Of a stretch of DNA of 64,000 nucleotides, positions 36,443-49,729 are shown piece by piece. The stretch is taken from the NCBI GenBank assembly GCA_028023455.1, contig JAQFVV010000032.1, positions 1,304,001 through 1,368,000 on the forward strand. Direction: 5' to 3'. The stretch comes from Epiperipatus broadwayi. Taxonomy: Eukaryota > Onychophora > Udeonychophora > Euonychophora > Peripatidae. The position numbers and the translations under genes were made by a program. Positions within the stretch are counted from its first letter, which is position 1; every line of letters starts with the position of its first letter. The notes under the pieces are model-generated. The model did not search any database, was not told the origin of the DNA, and worked only from the letters and a program-made list of their open reading frames with translations.

Positions 36443-37960
36443 TTATTTAAATAACATTATATCATTATTTTTTTTTTTTTTAAGAAACTTGGCAATGTTG
36501 AAAATTTGGTGAATATGTTGAGATGTAGTTATTTTTAAAATTGATTGCATATGCTGGTCTGTTAATCTTGATCTTTTTGCAGTTTTATTATTTTTTAAGG
36601 TTGAAAATAGTTGTGTGCACAAATGTGTTATTATCATAGCTAAAATGCACTTAATTTCATGTAACATATATGGAAATTGGTCAACTGATCAATACTTATA
36701 GAAATGTGAAATCCCAATAACCATATATATTTTTCAATACAGAATCACCTTCAATTTTGTAATTTGACATTAACAGTTCCAACCGTCTCTTTCACTTTCA
36801 TTTTCTAATTTTATTTGATTAGCATACTCTGACAATTTCAATTCTGCTGATCTTTGCAATTTTGTTTTTACCAGAATAATAAATTTCTTTTAAAACCATT
36901 GATCTTATCAAATAAGATAACATGATGTTTGCTTTGTAGTTTAAGATTAAATTAACTAAGATGATTCTTAATGTCAACTGAAAAAGTTGGATCTTTTATC
37001 CATTGATCATCCTTTAATATTAGATATTTGTAATAACTTTAAAACTTGGTAACAAAAAACCTGCCGAATTTCTGTATGGTAAGATAGATCAGTATATTCA
37101 CTTTCTATACATTCTAAAAATTTACTTTGGTGACTAAGCCCATGTACATGAATATAATTTATTTTTATGACACTTCCGATATTTAAATTTTAGAGCATAA
37201 TATTTACTGATGAATAATAACATAATGAATATGTTGAAAAGTATCATCTTGTTCTCTATATTTTTCTTTTAATTGTGTAATAACTCCTTTAATAACAAAA
37301 GAACCAAGCTTTTTTAATGATAAATTGTATTCCTTCAATAAATTCCATAAGTGCATTAAAAATATCAACTCCCATGGTTACTGGCATATTTTCCAGATCT
37401 TCACTTACTTTTAAGTTTACATCATATTTGCAAATAAAAACAGCCAGCTAAACTTTATCTTGCATGTTTGTTGTTTCATCAATTGCAATAGAATACGTCT
37501 CGTAATTATTGATTTCATTTGAGTCCTTGAATTCCCAGCTATAACATCAATTCTGCTAGCAATGGTATTTCAAGTCAAGATAATGATGTTTGAATTTCTT
37601 TAATGTTTTCAAGACACAACACTTCCACTGCTTTAATAATACATTTGCGAATGAATTCCCCTTCAGTCAAAGGTTTTGATTTGCTTGCAATTAAATGTCA
37701 TATTGAATAACTACTTTTCATAGCAGCTGTATTATCTTCAATAGGTTTGATTGACAATTTTAATTTTAATAATTTATCTTCGCAAAATTTCCCAACATAT
37801 TTGGCATAGTTTTCTTTATAAACTGTATCGTAATGTCTTTTAATATTATATTCTTTGCAAACTGCATAATTTTTTTTTTTTTTAAAATACAAAAATATTT
37901 TTAATTCCCATTTTTCTTGAAATGATGTTCTTTTTCAGTTAATCATTTTTTTTAGCAATA
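36443..37960 (-). pseudogene. hAT transposase fossil, GTF2IRD2-like type
   Basis: Reading from 37960 downwards on the minus strand in shifting frames: NYAVCKEYNIKRHYDTVYKE (N-terminal zinc-finger remnant, 37698-37892), NTAAMKSSYSI, then HLIASKSKPLTEGEFIRKC at about 37690-37630, SIAIDETTNMQDK with the hAT catalytic aspartate at about 37490-37440, LAVFICKYDVNLKVSEDLEN down to about 37390, and the C-terminal dimerisation block 36443-36667 (KRSRLTDQHMQSILKITTSQ). The order and motifs match hAT transposases commonly annotated as GTF2IRD2-like or ZBED-like. Many stops and frameshifts; terminal inverted repeats not found. It lies on the same strand as the host gene, in its intron. Confidence 0.75.
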
Positions 37961-38138
37961 TTTATACAGAATTTTCACATTAATTTAATAAAGTATTAAT
38001 TAATCACAAAGAAACTACACTCCAATATAGGAATATTTTAAATGAAGCAGTGATTAGAATCTGAAATCAATAATAATAATAATTTGTTTAGAATAATAGT
38101 AATAACAATGGATAGATGAAATAATATCTACTTTCCCA

Positions 38139-38205
38139 AGGGATGTAGCTCATTGGTTAAGCTATATTCTCTTTCACTGTTTTCGTTACATTCAAATAAA
38201 AATTT
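38139..38205 (+). repeat. Possible tRNA-derived SINE head
   Basis: gggatgtagctcattggtta has the layout of a tRNA 5' end and A-box (TAGCTCATTGGTTAAGC), and about 40 bp later gttacattcaaat may be a B-box. The stems are broken and no target duplication is obvious. Could be chance. Confidence 0.35.
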
Positions 38206-38607
38206 TGCAGTAAAATGACAAATATAACTTAAAATTACATTGATAACTATTTTTGTCAGGCCACAGACTACTTGCAGGCTTAGTGTATAATGTACCTGAT
38301 CTAGATCAACAAGATGAGTATCATCAATGTACTAAGCATTAAAGAAATATAACTGTAAAATATCTCTGTTATTGTTGATATTAGTTCTATAATCTACTTT
38401 ACTTTTTTAATTTTCCTAATAAATGTAATTTTAATTTTTTGTATATGGTGTTAATATGTTTTTTGGTTCAATCTTGAATACTCTTTATCTTCAACAAATC
38501 TTCTATCTATCACTGCATATTCAAAATACAAGTTGAAATGCTAACAAAGACCACAATAAAACAAGTCTATTTCAGCATAGTCTGTTTTAACTGTAGATTC
38601 TAACTTA

Positions 38608-38969
38608 CAGTGATGTGCAACCCGTAGATCACAATACCTGCTCGTTAGATTTTTTTTTTTTTTAATTTGCTTAAGTTTTGGATTTTTTTTTTTTTTTGAA
38701 AGAATTTAATTTTTAACAGATAAAAACCATGTGAAAAAAGGTTTTTGTACATATAATTTTTTTTGTAAGTATATTATTTGTTTCAAAAAAAATTATTTCA
38801 AATTGTATGTGCATAATATTAAAATATAAATATAAATTTTTGTACTAATTAAAACTATGAATATCTTTATATACTTGTAAATTTAAGAATGATAAAAACA
38901 AATTGTGGGTTGTGGCAAATTTTTGTTGGAGATAAGGAATTCCAAATGCAAAAAGGTTATGCACCACTG
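38608..38969. mobile_element. Short hAT-like MITE (362 bp)
   Basis: Left end cagtgatgtgcaacccgtag, right end read inwards cagtggtgcataaccttttt. The CAG/CTG termini and gtagatc/ataccTGCTCG motif are typical of hAT ends. The interior is only poly-T and AT-rich DNA. The 8-bp flanks ctaactta and ctcttttc do not match, so the insertion is old or the boundary imprecise. Confidence 0.55.
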
Positions 38970-41900
38970 CTCTTTTCTCAAAATAAGTACTTTTAGCATA
39001 TTCCATTAAATCATAAATTATGCTTTTTCTGGCCTTTTACATTATACATTGTATATCAGCAATAATATACTTTTGATAATGTTTTAATCCATATTTGATT
39101 TGTTTGCATGCGATATAGATATTGTATTAAAGTTTGTGCTTTCTGACAAGATTCCTTTCTTTTGGTGCAGTAATTTAAATGGACTTTTTTCCCAATCTAT
39201 TTGCCACTTAACATATTAATTGTCATAATTTGATTTACAATATAAGTAGGCAATGCAAAAATCTCCATACAGTATTGCCACCTGTGAATCAACAATTAAT
39301 GTGCTAGTATAGGAAATGTGATCGCGTGATAAGTAGGCAATGTTATGCTTTGCATGTTTTTTATCAAAGCATTTTTTTTGTGTGTGTATTACATTCAATA
39401 CAAAGATTGGTGAAAACAATATTTAACAGCGTTAATTTATTTTAACCATGAGATAGATTTTTTGATTATAAAAAAAATATAGATGCTCCAATGATTAGGA
39501 TACTTACTGCAGAAGGAATAATGGCTACATCATTTACAATCATATTTCTATAGTCAGCATATCAACTCGTATAACCAGCTTACCTTAACCAAAAACCTTT
39601 TATGCTCTATTTTAACCAGCAAATGCTGGATGGTTAGCTGAACTTCCTAAAGACCAACTTCTTCCCAAAAAATTCTAAACTTACTAGTGACTTAAAAAAA
39701 ATGTAAGGTTCTTCAAACCAGGCTTGAAGCCAAATCATGAGCATGGCAGATACATGTGCTAATAACAACATCACAAATTCTCTATTATACAACAATCTAC
39801 AAAATAATACAATATTTATGAACTTAAATACCATGAAGTTCATTTTGAATAAATTAAAAATGAAATATTAACAAGCTTTAAGAAAGTCAAAACAAAGAAT
39901 AGCAAAATTAAGATAGATTTACATATTAAAATTTTTTGTAAATGTTTTTTTACTGGAAACCATAAATTATTTTATTGGTCAAGATTGCTTAGGATCAATT
40001 TAGTTATCATTTTGAAATGAAAATTAACTGTGTGGATAGATGACCCTCATAAATAATGATGAGATGGTAAAAAGAATGGTAGCAAACCCATAAAAAAGCA
40101 ATATAAAAAATACTACACTGGAGAACAAGTAATGAAAAACTGAGACCAATGATTATTATCACAGCATTTAACAAAATTGATAATTTAAAATGAAAATTTA
40201 TATGCAGAATGTTGAATGTTCTTATTAATGATGTTGACCAAGAATTAGAGGTTGAACAATTTCAAGAAGCTTTATTTATATAAGATGAAAAATGTTTGCA
40301 TATTTCTTGAATCTTAAATCTTTCCATGTTTATGGTGTAGTAATTTTCACTCCAAAAAAAGCAAATCAATTTCAATCTAAAATTAAGATATATTAATAAC
40401 ATAAATGAATTTAATTGAATTGTCAAACGAAAAAAAAAATAATAATTAAAACAAAATTTCTTATGTTCTTTAATCTGTTTACAATAAATTACATTGTGCA
40501 CAGAGAATATGAAAATTTCTAAGTAACTACTAAATAAAAAAATGTTGATGATAATGAGAAATGACAACAATTCATTTCCTCAACTCACACCTTCTCTCTG
40601 AACAACTGGGAACCATACATGAAATGAATACACATTATCAAAAATTTCTATTCTTCAAACAATTTCTGATTCAATCCTTAATCCTTTCCAATAAATAAAT
40701 TATTTTTACTTTAAATTATCAAATTTCAATGTTAAAATTTGTCCATAATTAGTTTATATAAATATAAAATAATATGCTAATTATAAATGAACTACTTTTT
40801 TACATATATCTTAATCCATGAACTCTATTATCAAATGCTAAAATAATTCATTAAAAAAGAGTATATCTTTACTCCAATTAGTCATGGATCATAGTGTAAT
40901 GATTCACCACAGCAATTTGTGCCCACTATTTTGATTTACAACTGATTATTTGCTATAACAATCTTTTAAAAAAATGTTGAAACTTTTTTCTTTATAACAA
41001 TCTTTTAAAAAAATGTTGAAACTTTTTTCTTAAAAACAACTATCTTTTTAAAATGGCAGTCATTTTTAAGATTAATGACCCATTAAAGCTATGTCAACTG
41101 AAAATAAAATAGCAACATAGATGCTACAAATGGACAGTACTGCACAGAGTTTATTCATTACACAATATATAATATTATGTTTTGATTATAGAATTAAAAC
41201 ATGATTAATAAATTTTATCTAATTTTCATCCACTGTTCTTGCAAGACAATGCTTTCATTTATGATATATCCAAAAGAGAAAAAGCTTTCAGTGTTAATGA
41301 ATATAAAAGTAAAAAATGGCAGATGTATTCAGTACAATAATAATCAAAAACATACTTTAATCACATATAACAATCAAGTGTATTAGTAGTAAATTTTAAA
41401 ATGTGTATATTAGGTAAAATATATTCTATCAAGTTTATGGATCAAAATTTTTATGAATATTATTTTGTGTGTGGCAATTGTATAATACAATCACTGTAAT
41501 TTTAAATTACATTGAGTAAAAAGAAAAAAATAATTATGTGCACTATGTAGTTAATAATTAACTTTTATAATCAAAGGTTACTAAACATAGGTTAAGAAAT
41601 ATTTATTTGTTCAATTTTAATAAATAATCTCATAATTTATTTTCCATATTCAAGATGATAGGTTATCAGCAAAAAAAAAAGATTTTAATCATTTACATTA
41701 TTAAAACTTCAGCAATCATTTGTACATTACACTTCTTTATTAAATTTTAATTACATTTCATTGCATTTATGTAAAATAAATAAATTCACCCAATGCTGTT
41801 TTTAAAAAAAATTTAACAATGATGAAAAAAAAAGGAAAGGGGGCCAAATTTTAGTAATCAAATATTATAAAATTAAAAACATTGACTAAGGATAAATTTT

Positions 41901-42373
41901 AAAGTGTACACTGTGGGGGGGGGGGGGTTAAATTTTAAATGTGCATTATAATTATTATTTTTTTTCTTCATGCTTTATTTTAAGGAATCATGATTTAGAA
42001 AATATTCTCTTGCTACAAAAGAAGCAAAATTAGTGAACCATCAAATAATTTTTGTTTTTAAAAAAAAAAATTATAGCTACCAAAATCTTTTTATACAGCA
42101 TATTTACCTATAGATTAATGATTTATTTATTTTAATAACATGCTTAGTTAAATTGTGTATTCAGTAACATTTTTTTCAATTTAAGTTTTATTTTTTAAAT
42201 CGAATTTTTATACATTTTTAATTTAAAGTAATATTAATTTTTTACCCCATAGGAGTAATAAAATGCTTATTTTGTATGCAAGATTTTTGATTTATGAGAG
42301 TAAATTGTTAGGTGAAAAAGTGATTTGCATTTTAAATAATGAAATAAAAACTAAATAGAATCGATCAGTAAAA
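38970..42373. other. Intron stretch with a 45-bp tandem duplication, no gene
   Basis: At about 40953-41030 the block ataacaatcttttaaaaaaa plus tgttgaaacttttttctt occurs twice in tandem. ORFs at 39216, 39634 and 40262 (minus) and 41201 (plus) are low-complexity. The region 39590-39800 is slightly richer in G+C but shows no motif I can name. A 13-G run lies at 41915-41927. Confidence 0.45.
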
Positions 42374-42585
42374 TTTAGTTGTATTTATATATTGGACTAT
42401 CTCCATCATTTAATATAAGTATTGAATGTCTTTAGAAAAATTTAACTTTATTTAAATATTCCAAGGTGTGCTACTACTAATAATTGAATGTATTTGGAAT
42501 ATTTAAATAAAGTTAAATTTTTCTCAAGACATCCAATACTTATATTAGATGATGGAAATAGTCCAATATATAAATACAACTAAAA
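42374..42585. repeat. Near-perfect 212-bp palindrome (91-bp arms, 29-bp loop)
   Basis: Left arm 42374-42464 (tttagttgtatttatatatt ... tttaaatattccaa), right arm 42494-42585 its complement, with only a handful of differences (for example catttaatat against ctaatata, ctttag against ctcaag). The loop is ggtgtgctactactaataat plus 9 bases. High arm identity suggests a young foldback element or active conversion between arms. Confidence 0.85.
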
Positions 42586-43636
42586 TACCATCATCACAAC
42601 CCTTCAGGAAAATGGTAAAAAATAAAATTTTGATTTACTAATTTTAACTAATACCATAAACAAATTTTGCACAAATTTCAGGGCACAATTTGTAGTTAAG
42701 TTTTAAATTGCTACTAATAAAATAAATTTATACTTTTAATAGAAAGAATTTATACATAACCAAAACTATAAATAGTAAAATTAATATATAATTATATTTT
42801 TAACCATTTGAGTTTACAATAAGGGATAATAAATTTATTTTTAAATCTGAAAATTTGATATATTTGAAGAAATCCTAGAACAAGGAATGTCAGGTTAATA
42901 ATGTTTACTTATACTTTTAATACAAAAGAAAAAAGCATATGACTTTCCTAAATCTAACCTTTTAATTATATAGATGGCTATAAAATAGAATGATAGTGGT
43001 TTACTGCAGTTTTAATGCAGAATTTAATAATAATTAAACCCCCTAAACAAAGTATTTAAGCAGTCCATTATTCTTTGTGAAAAGTTAAAATATAGTTATT
43101 GCATTAATTTTAAAAATGTAATTTATATCCTTATATATAAACAAGTATTATTACTACAATAATCAATAAAACCATTTGAAACTACTAGTTACTATAAAAA
43201 CTGTAATTGGTATGGTTAAAAAATCTATAAAAACATATATCAACAAATGTAAATAATAATTTATTTAATGTAAGTCTATAAAAATGACAAAGAATGATAG
43301 TGATATATATAAATGCAAACTCCAGCCTAATCTTATTGTAGAAGATAAAAAACAATCTAATTTCTAACACGATAGTTGCATATGCTGTTGTAAAAAATGT
43401 AAATTTAAATGGCTATATGCTTCATGAAATTTTATTTGGATAACTATTAAGCCAGATAAGTTACAGAGTACTGCTAATTTTTGCAATTTAAAAAAAAAAA
43501 AAATCACATATTGCACATAGCTTCAATCAGAGAAAAGTGTATATAAAAAAAAAAAAATTAAACTATTATGTACATGAAAAATATAAAAGTAATTGAGGTT
43601 TTGATGATGATGATGATGATAATATTATACATTCTT
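42586..43636. other. AT-rich intron ending in a short (GAT)n tract
   Basis: Nothing coding. A gatgatgatgatgatgat tract at 43602-43620 lies just before the LINE fossil; such tails occur at RTE-type LINE 3' ends, so an older LINE end may be buried here. Confidence 0.45.
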
Positions 43637-45480
43637 GTCACTAAAGAGTGAGATATAAGATGCCACAGAAGACGGAATTCCCAAATAGCTGGAATAATAC
43701 AAGAATGAGGCTATTATTTAAAGGAAAGGGTAAGGATCATACAAAGATAAACAATTATAGACCAATAGCAGTAACATCAACGTTATATAGTTTTGCATAT
43801 ATGGTAGCTGGAAGTGTGGCAAAATGGGTGGAAGAAAATAATATAGTGAGAGAAGTGCAACAAGATTTTAGAACAGATAGGTATATAGGAGATAGTTTAT
43901 TTGTAGTCACACAACTTATAGATATGAGTAGGAATACTAGTAGACAATTATATATGGTGTTTATAGATATAGAGAAGGCATATGATAAGAGTAAATAGAA
44001 ATAGATTATGGATAAGAAAGCTTAATAAATTTGGGAATAGAGCTTTAGTGGATCTTATTAAGAGAAATAATTACTAAACGGACTAATTAGAAAATATAGA
44101 ATCAAGAGTTAAAAATGGCATGGGATTAAAGCAAGGATGTCCTATGTCAATGTCACCTATTTTGTTTTTGTTACATTTGAGAAAAATGAAGAGAGCAATA
44201 GAAAGATTAGAAAGATGGGTAGAGATACCATTAATAGTTAGCAAAGGAGTATATACATTATCGGGTCTTTTATTTGCTGATATCTTCTTATGTACAGAAA
44301 GTAGGGAAGATATGGAAGTTATGTTGAAGACTTGCACAAGGGTGGGTAAAGAGATGGGGGTCAAATTTAATGGGGAAAAAAATCAAAAATAATGGTGATA
44401 AATGCTCGGAAAAGAGGAGAAATAAGTTTTATTGGTGGATTTAAAGTTAAATGTAGTGAATGAGTATAACTATTTGGGAAATCAGAGGAATTGCTCAGAT
44501 GAATGAAAGAAAAAATGAATAAATGAAACCAAGAAAAGAAAGGGAATGATAAGAAATTAGCAGTGTTTTCGTATAGTAAATCTGATGCAGCAAAAATTGT
44601 ATGGGAGTGGCAGTAGCAGAGATAGTAAAGCATTGTTATATTACTTTTAAAAAGTGCAAAAAAGAAGTAGGAAGACATGCATTGGATGCAGATGTATGGA
44701 CTGCAAAGGAGGGAATTCAAGAAGAAATGGAACGGTTAAGTTTTTATATGAGAGATGCAAAAAGCAAAATGAAAATGTTCAGTAGATTCCAATTTTTGCC
44801 TAGTAAAAGAATAGCCAAAATAATATTTAATTGGGTTGCGAGTAAAGGACAAGCAATGAGATCAGTGAGAAAGGTAGTACAGTATGCATAGTTGGATAAA
44901 GACTTTGTCAGTATACTTGCACAAAAGGTGGAATGACTGTGTTAGGATTGTTGAGTGTTATAGTGGCAAAGAATGGGATAGAAGAATAGATGCATGAATA
45001 AAAAATAGAGAGCTGGAAAGATGGAAAACTAGTATGGAGAATAAAAAGAGTTTAAATATATATAGAAGTAAACAATATGGAGGGGCAAGTTAATTTACGA
45101 TAACAGCAACAAAAGTAGTTTACTGTTTAAAGCTCGAGCAGGACATTAGCAACAAGGGAATATACACATAAATGGAGAAGTGTGGGTGATTTAGTCTGTT
45201 AGTTAAAGGCATGGAAAATATTAGCAATCTGCTAATTGAATGTAAATGCTTACAAGCAGAAATGGTACAAATAATGAAATATGGAAGAATAAATATAAAC
45301 AAAGTGTTTATATAGAAAGTGGGTTCTTGGTATTATGCTGGGTTCGGGAAAAGATAAGCGGAATTTAGATATAAAGGGCATAGAATGAACAAAGATGATG
45401 ATGTGGAAATGAGATGGAGCAGGATAGAAAAAAATATGAAAAAAACTTAGTGGGGAATGGAAAGATGAGGTGGCTAATGG
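43637..45480 (+). pseudogene. LINE reverse transcriptase fossil A
   Basis: The ORF at 43648-43998 (116 codons) holds the start of the RT domain: PNSWNNTRMRLLFKGKGKD, INNYRPIAVTSTLYS (motif 1), and motif A VFIDIEKAYDKSK with its aspartate intact. The next ORF (44120-44392) has motif B GLKQGCPMS..SPILFLLHLR and motif C altered to LLFADIFLC, so the second catalytic Asp is lost, then VGKEMGVKFNGEKNQK. Further pieces: VNEYNYLG-like at about 44455, an open 44601-44891 segment (KSKMKMFSRFQFLPSKRIAK), and LVKGMENISNLLIECKCL at about 45190-45250, like the C-terminal cysteine/histidine region of LINE ORF2. No endonuclease is seen; 5' truncated. A non-LTR element, clade not fixed. Confidence 0.75.
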
Positions 45481-45649
45481 GTTTCGCTGGGCATAGTGGC
45501 TGAGAGATTCCTGACTTTTTTTTTAGTCACATCACATCGCTATAAAAACGTATAGAGACCCAAGGAAAAATTTTTCCCCCCAAGTTTAAAACTGAAATAT
45601 ATATAAAAAATATTGATTCCACTAAAGTAAGTGATCATCTGTCCCTTAA

Positions 45650-48600
45650 TTCAAGATGTTGGCACCAGGAAATGCCATATATAATAAGATCAAATCAACT
45701 TATACAATCATAATGCGCAGAGATCAATCAAAATGGTCCATTTAATAAGCAAACTGGAAATAATGTAAATGAAACAATGATAAGACCCAGATTTCACAAA
45801 GCAACAATGGATGATATCTTAAAATTACGTATTCTAATGCAGAGGACAAACAAAAACAAAGTAAGCATGCAGTAAGTGTGGACCAAGCTTGAGATTCAGG
45901 AGAAATTTAACTCTCTGTGATTCAAAATGAGCCGTTCCCTTCTTTTAAGATTCTTCACTGAACGATCTACAGTTCTGGCAATCACAGGCTTAAATTGCTC
46001 TTTACACCAATTCCCAAAAGTTTTATATAGCGAGATTCAGAAACATAATATATAGAATGTGATTTGCAGAATAGCATATTCAAATCCAAGATATGTAGGT
46101 TTAGAATTTTAAAATGAAGGTCAGAGACAACTTTAATAGAACAATACACAATCTAGGGAGGTTTGTTTTGGTAAAGATTGATCAAGAAAAGAAAAAACAT
46201 TATTTCAGTCTTTGTAAAAATCACCTCAACATTAACAATTTTCCAAGGACTAATGGTGCTGTTTGTAATTGTAATTTTTTTCCAACCCATACAATTAAGA
46301 CACCTCTGTCCCTATATATAAAAACCGCTTTGAGTTCAAAGTTAAATTGCACAAAGATATAATTCCAATACAAATACCATCACAAATTTCGGATCAGGAG
46401 TCAATGTTACTTTATTGATTCAAGGTATAAAGCTTCAATGTTTGTTTCCATTGTAAACAAAGCAGACACATAATTGACAACTGCTCAAAGTTTCTATGTT
46501 CATGATGCAATAAGGTAGCTACTTCGACGCATCAGTGTCATAGACCAATCAACCAAACACAAAAGGACATAGGTCTTTTGAATTTACAAAAGAAAAATTA
46601 ACAATTAAAAGTTATACAAAGTAATATAAGTAATGCTGACGATTGTTTAATAGCATTAAACATGGAACAAATGTAAAACAATTCTGAACTGACATATATT
46701 TCCAAAATTATTGGTATTAAAGCAAAAAACAATATCTTAAATAGATTGGCTATACAATTAACAAAACAGTTGGACATATAAGGGATGCTAATCAAGCAAC
46801 CAGCTTCTCAATGTTTTCTGTAATAAACAGCAATTTCAGGTAATAAACATATATCAGGATATTCTTGGAAAAAATTTGAGAGAAAATGAGAAATCCCCAT
46901 TTTTCTGCAAAAAGCTAACCCAATAACTTTAATTGACAAAAATAAACAAGTTAAATTATTTCCCAATGCTCATACATAAACTGAACTAGAATATTCTACA
47001 AAAGAAAAAAATTTCTTGATAGGTATAACATGCAATTTTAATGACTCACATAATACCCTGCATCATCACTTAGGGTTATACGGTTTCAGAAAGAAAGCAA
47101 TATTTCATTACAAATGATACATTTGATACTAATATATAAAATAATGCTTGTTGTTTAAATACATTTCCTAGTTGTTGTTTTCCCCCCTAACTGAATAAGT
47201 TTTAGTTTGTAATTATTAAATTAAATAATATTTTTTAATTATTATTAACAGTAATATTTAAATTTTTAAAAGTCTATTATGAAAGTTAATATTGGAGCTT
47301 TTGATATTAGGGAAAGGATATAAATTCCATTAAAAAAGTGCCATAGTTGATTAAATAGTGCGATATAGTTAACACCACACCTTCTAGGCTTATTGGAGAC
47401 TTAAGATTTATATTAGTTCTGAGATTGACCTGTTTACTTTTTTAATAATAGTGGTTTCTCTATTTTTTGTAAAACCTCATTTGTACCATCAACAGAAATG
47501 AGTATGTTAATTGCAACACAAGAAAATCATTCAATACTTTGTGTACAGATTTTCATATGATTATAATTACTTTTCATCTTAATGCTATTACTCTAAATGT
47601 AATATATATATATACATTCTTCCAGGTTTTGTTATTAATAATAAATTATATTTTAAAAATAAACTTAATTCCTGCAGACACACATTATACTATTCTGCTC
47701 TTAATGATTTCAATATTTCATATGAAATTTCTGCAAACAAATACGGTCCAAAGACTATGCTTCCCTTTATTCCTATAGTGGAGAGGGCTATTTATTTAAA
47801 ATTCAATTTCATTCAATAATGGCAGACACAAGCCCCTAATAGATTTGGTATTTTATTCACCAATGCTGCATTATAATATTCGTATTAATTTAAAAAATTA
47901 TATGATCACAGATAATCTAATCTCAATTGTTACATTGGACATAGATGATATAAGCCTCTTAATTCATACAAGCAAAACAATAAGAATACTCTTGCCAAGT
48001 TGTAATACTGAATTATTATACTTTTGAGATTTACATAGCCTTATACAAGATTAGAAACCTTAAATTAGAACTTCTACAGACCTGGTTAATATTTGTAAAT
48101 GTTTTCTCACATATGATAGATAACCCTTGCTTGCCTTGGCGGATAAACTCCACAAGCAGATTATTAAAGTGACCAATTCAAAAGTTAAACGGAATAATCT
48201 GAATATATTAAAAGATGCATATAAGACTGTATATGCCACGTTCAAGGAATATTTATCCATTAAAAAGATAAATTATACCTTGGAAAGCCATATACATGGC
48301 CAAGAAAATATATACACTAGGCATTGACAAATCACCAGTAATTAAGATATCCATAGCACTAAAGTTAATACAAAAATCATATCTGGAAACAATATGTTAT
48401 TTCCAATTTAGGAATACTTTAAAAATAAGCTTCAAAATTGTAGCAGGTTCAATCCTGATAAACAATTTCTTGGAGACTTAGAAGAAATAAAATTCAAACA
48501 TGTCATTCAAAAATTAGCTATAGCTCAAAACACATTGGAACACATGGAATTCCTACATTTTATATATAGCCACCTAAGTCAGCTCACTGCAAAATATTTA

Positions 48601-49340
48601 ACAGACTTAGCAAATTTTTTTATCCAAAGGTGATCAGATAAATGACCTATATCTCATATCATTAGGATCTTTTATTAAAAACAATAAGAAATACATGAAT
48701 TAGCAAACTTGTGTCCTATATTCAACAGTCTTCTTGGGATAAAAATTTTGGAATCAATATTAAAAGATAAATTAGAACCATACCTCCTAATTAAATAGGA
48801 TAAACTCAATTTTCTAAAAAAGGATACTCTAACAGGCAGCTTTCAAAACTATGATAGATTCTGTGAATAATAATAAGAAATACAGTCCTCAGGTAGTTCA
48901 ACTGGATAACAAGACAGATGCAAGATTCCAGTTAAACATTTTGACAGATGCAGTCATACACAAAGCACTTCTTTATTTGCTTACAAATTTACTACTAAAT
49001 AAATAAAGGCACGTCATGTTAGATAACCAAATATTCTTAATCATTTAATCCCTATAGATCAATCCCTCAAGGATCCCCATTAAGCATATGGCTCTTTACC
49101 ATTTACAATAATCCAGTGTTTAAAAAAAAAAATTAGAGATTAAGCGTTATATATATATTTCTGGATTAAAGAACAAAAAACTCATATATTGTACACATAG
49201 ACAATATTACAGTATTTTTGACATCTCAAAAGAAATTCCCCATACTATTAAAGATATAAAAAGTTCAGATTAGAATTCAATATGAATAAATCATGTGCAT
49301 GGTCAATATATACACAGTAAATCATGAATATACGCTTTTA
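45650..49340 (+). pseudogene. LINE fossil B with ORF1 zinc knuckle and RT remnants
   Basis: A long, heavily broken element. At 46443-46484 a clean CCHC knuckle, CFHCKQSRHIIDNC (CX2CX4HX4C), follows FKVKLHKDIIPIQIPSQI; this is the layout of a gag-like ORF1. Further on, LVFYSPMLHYNIRINLK (47840-47900) and KWPIQKLNGIISEYIKRC (48165-48220) look like coding remnants. RT motif B is QGSPLSIWLFTIYNNP at 49068-49115, and in the same frame motif C is VHIDNITVFLTSQ (49191-49229), where the second catalytic Asp is now N; then EFNMNKSCAW follows at about 49270. Stops and frameshifts throughout. The 5' limit is uncertain. Confidence 0.55.
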
Positions 49341-49729
49341 AAAGAAAGCCTAGTTAATTTCTCAGTTTTCCATTTTATTTAAGTAATTCAGAAATGCCTA
49401 ATAATATACAAAATAAAGTTGAAAATAAAATTAGAAACATCACCAATTCATTGTCCAAGTAGTACTAATCTCTTTATTTAAAGATACCACTAATAAACAT
49501 GCTAATTATAACTAGGATCACATATACTAAAGCTTTCACAACATATGTTTAGTCACAATATAATACAGTAATTTTAAAACAATTACTAGAATAACTGTCA
49601 AAATCATTAGCATAAAGTAAAATAATACATCAGATATCTGCAGAAAATTTGAAGCATAAACTTTTTAACATTTCTGTGATACACTTTTCAAATATGTAAT
49701 CCAATACTCTACATGTGTGTGTGTGCACA

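Noticed and set aside
39634-39843. A 69-codon minus ORF with aromatic, hydrophobic stretches as a possible membrane-protein exon
   Set aside because: AT-rich codons give such residues by chance; no splice signals in phase with the host gene.
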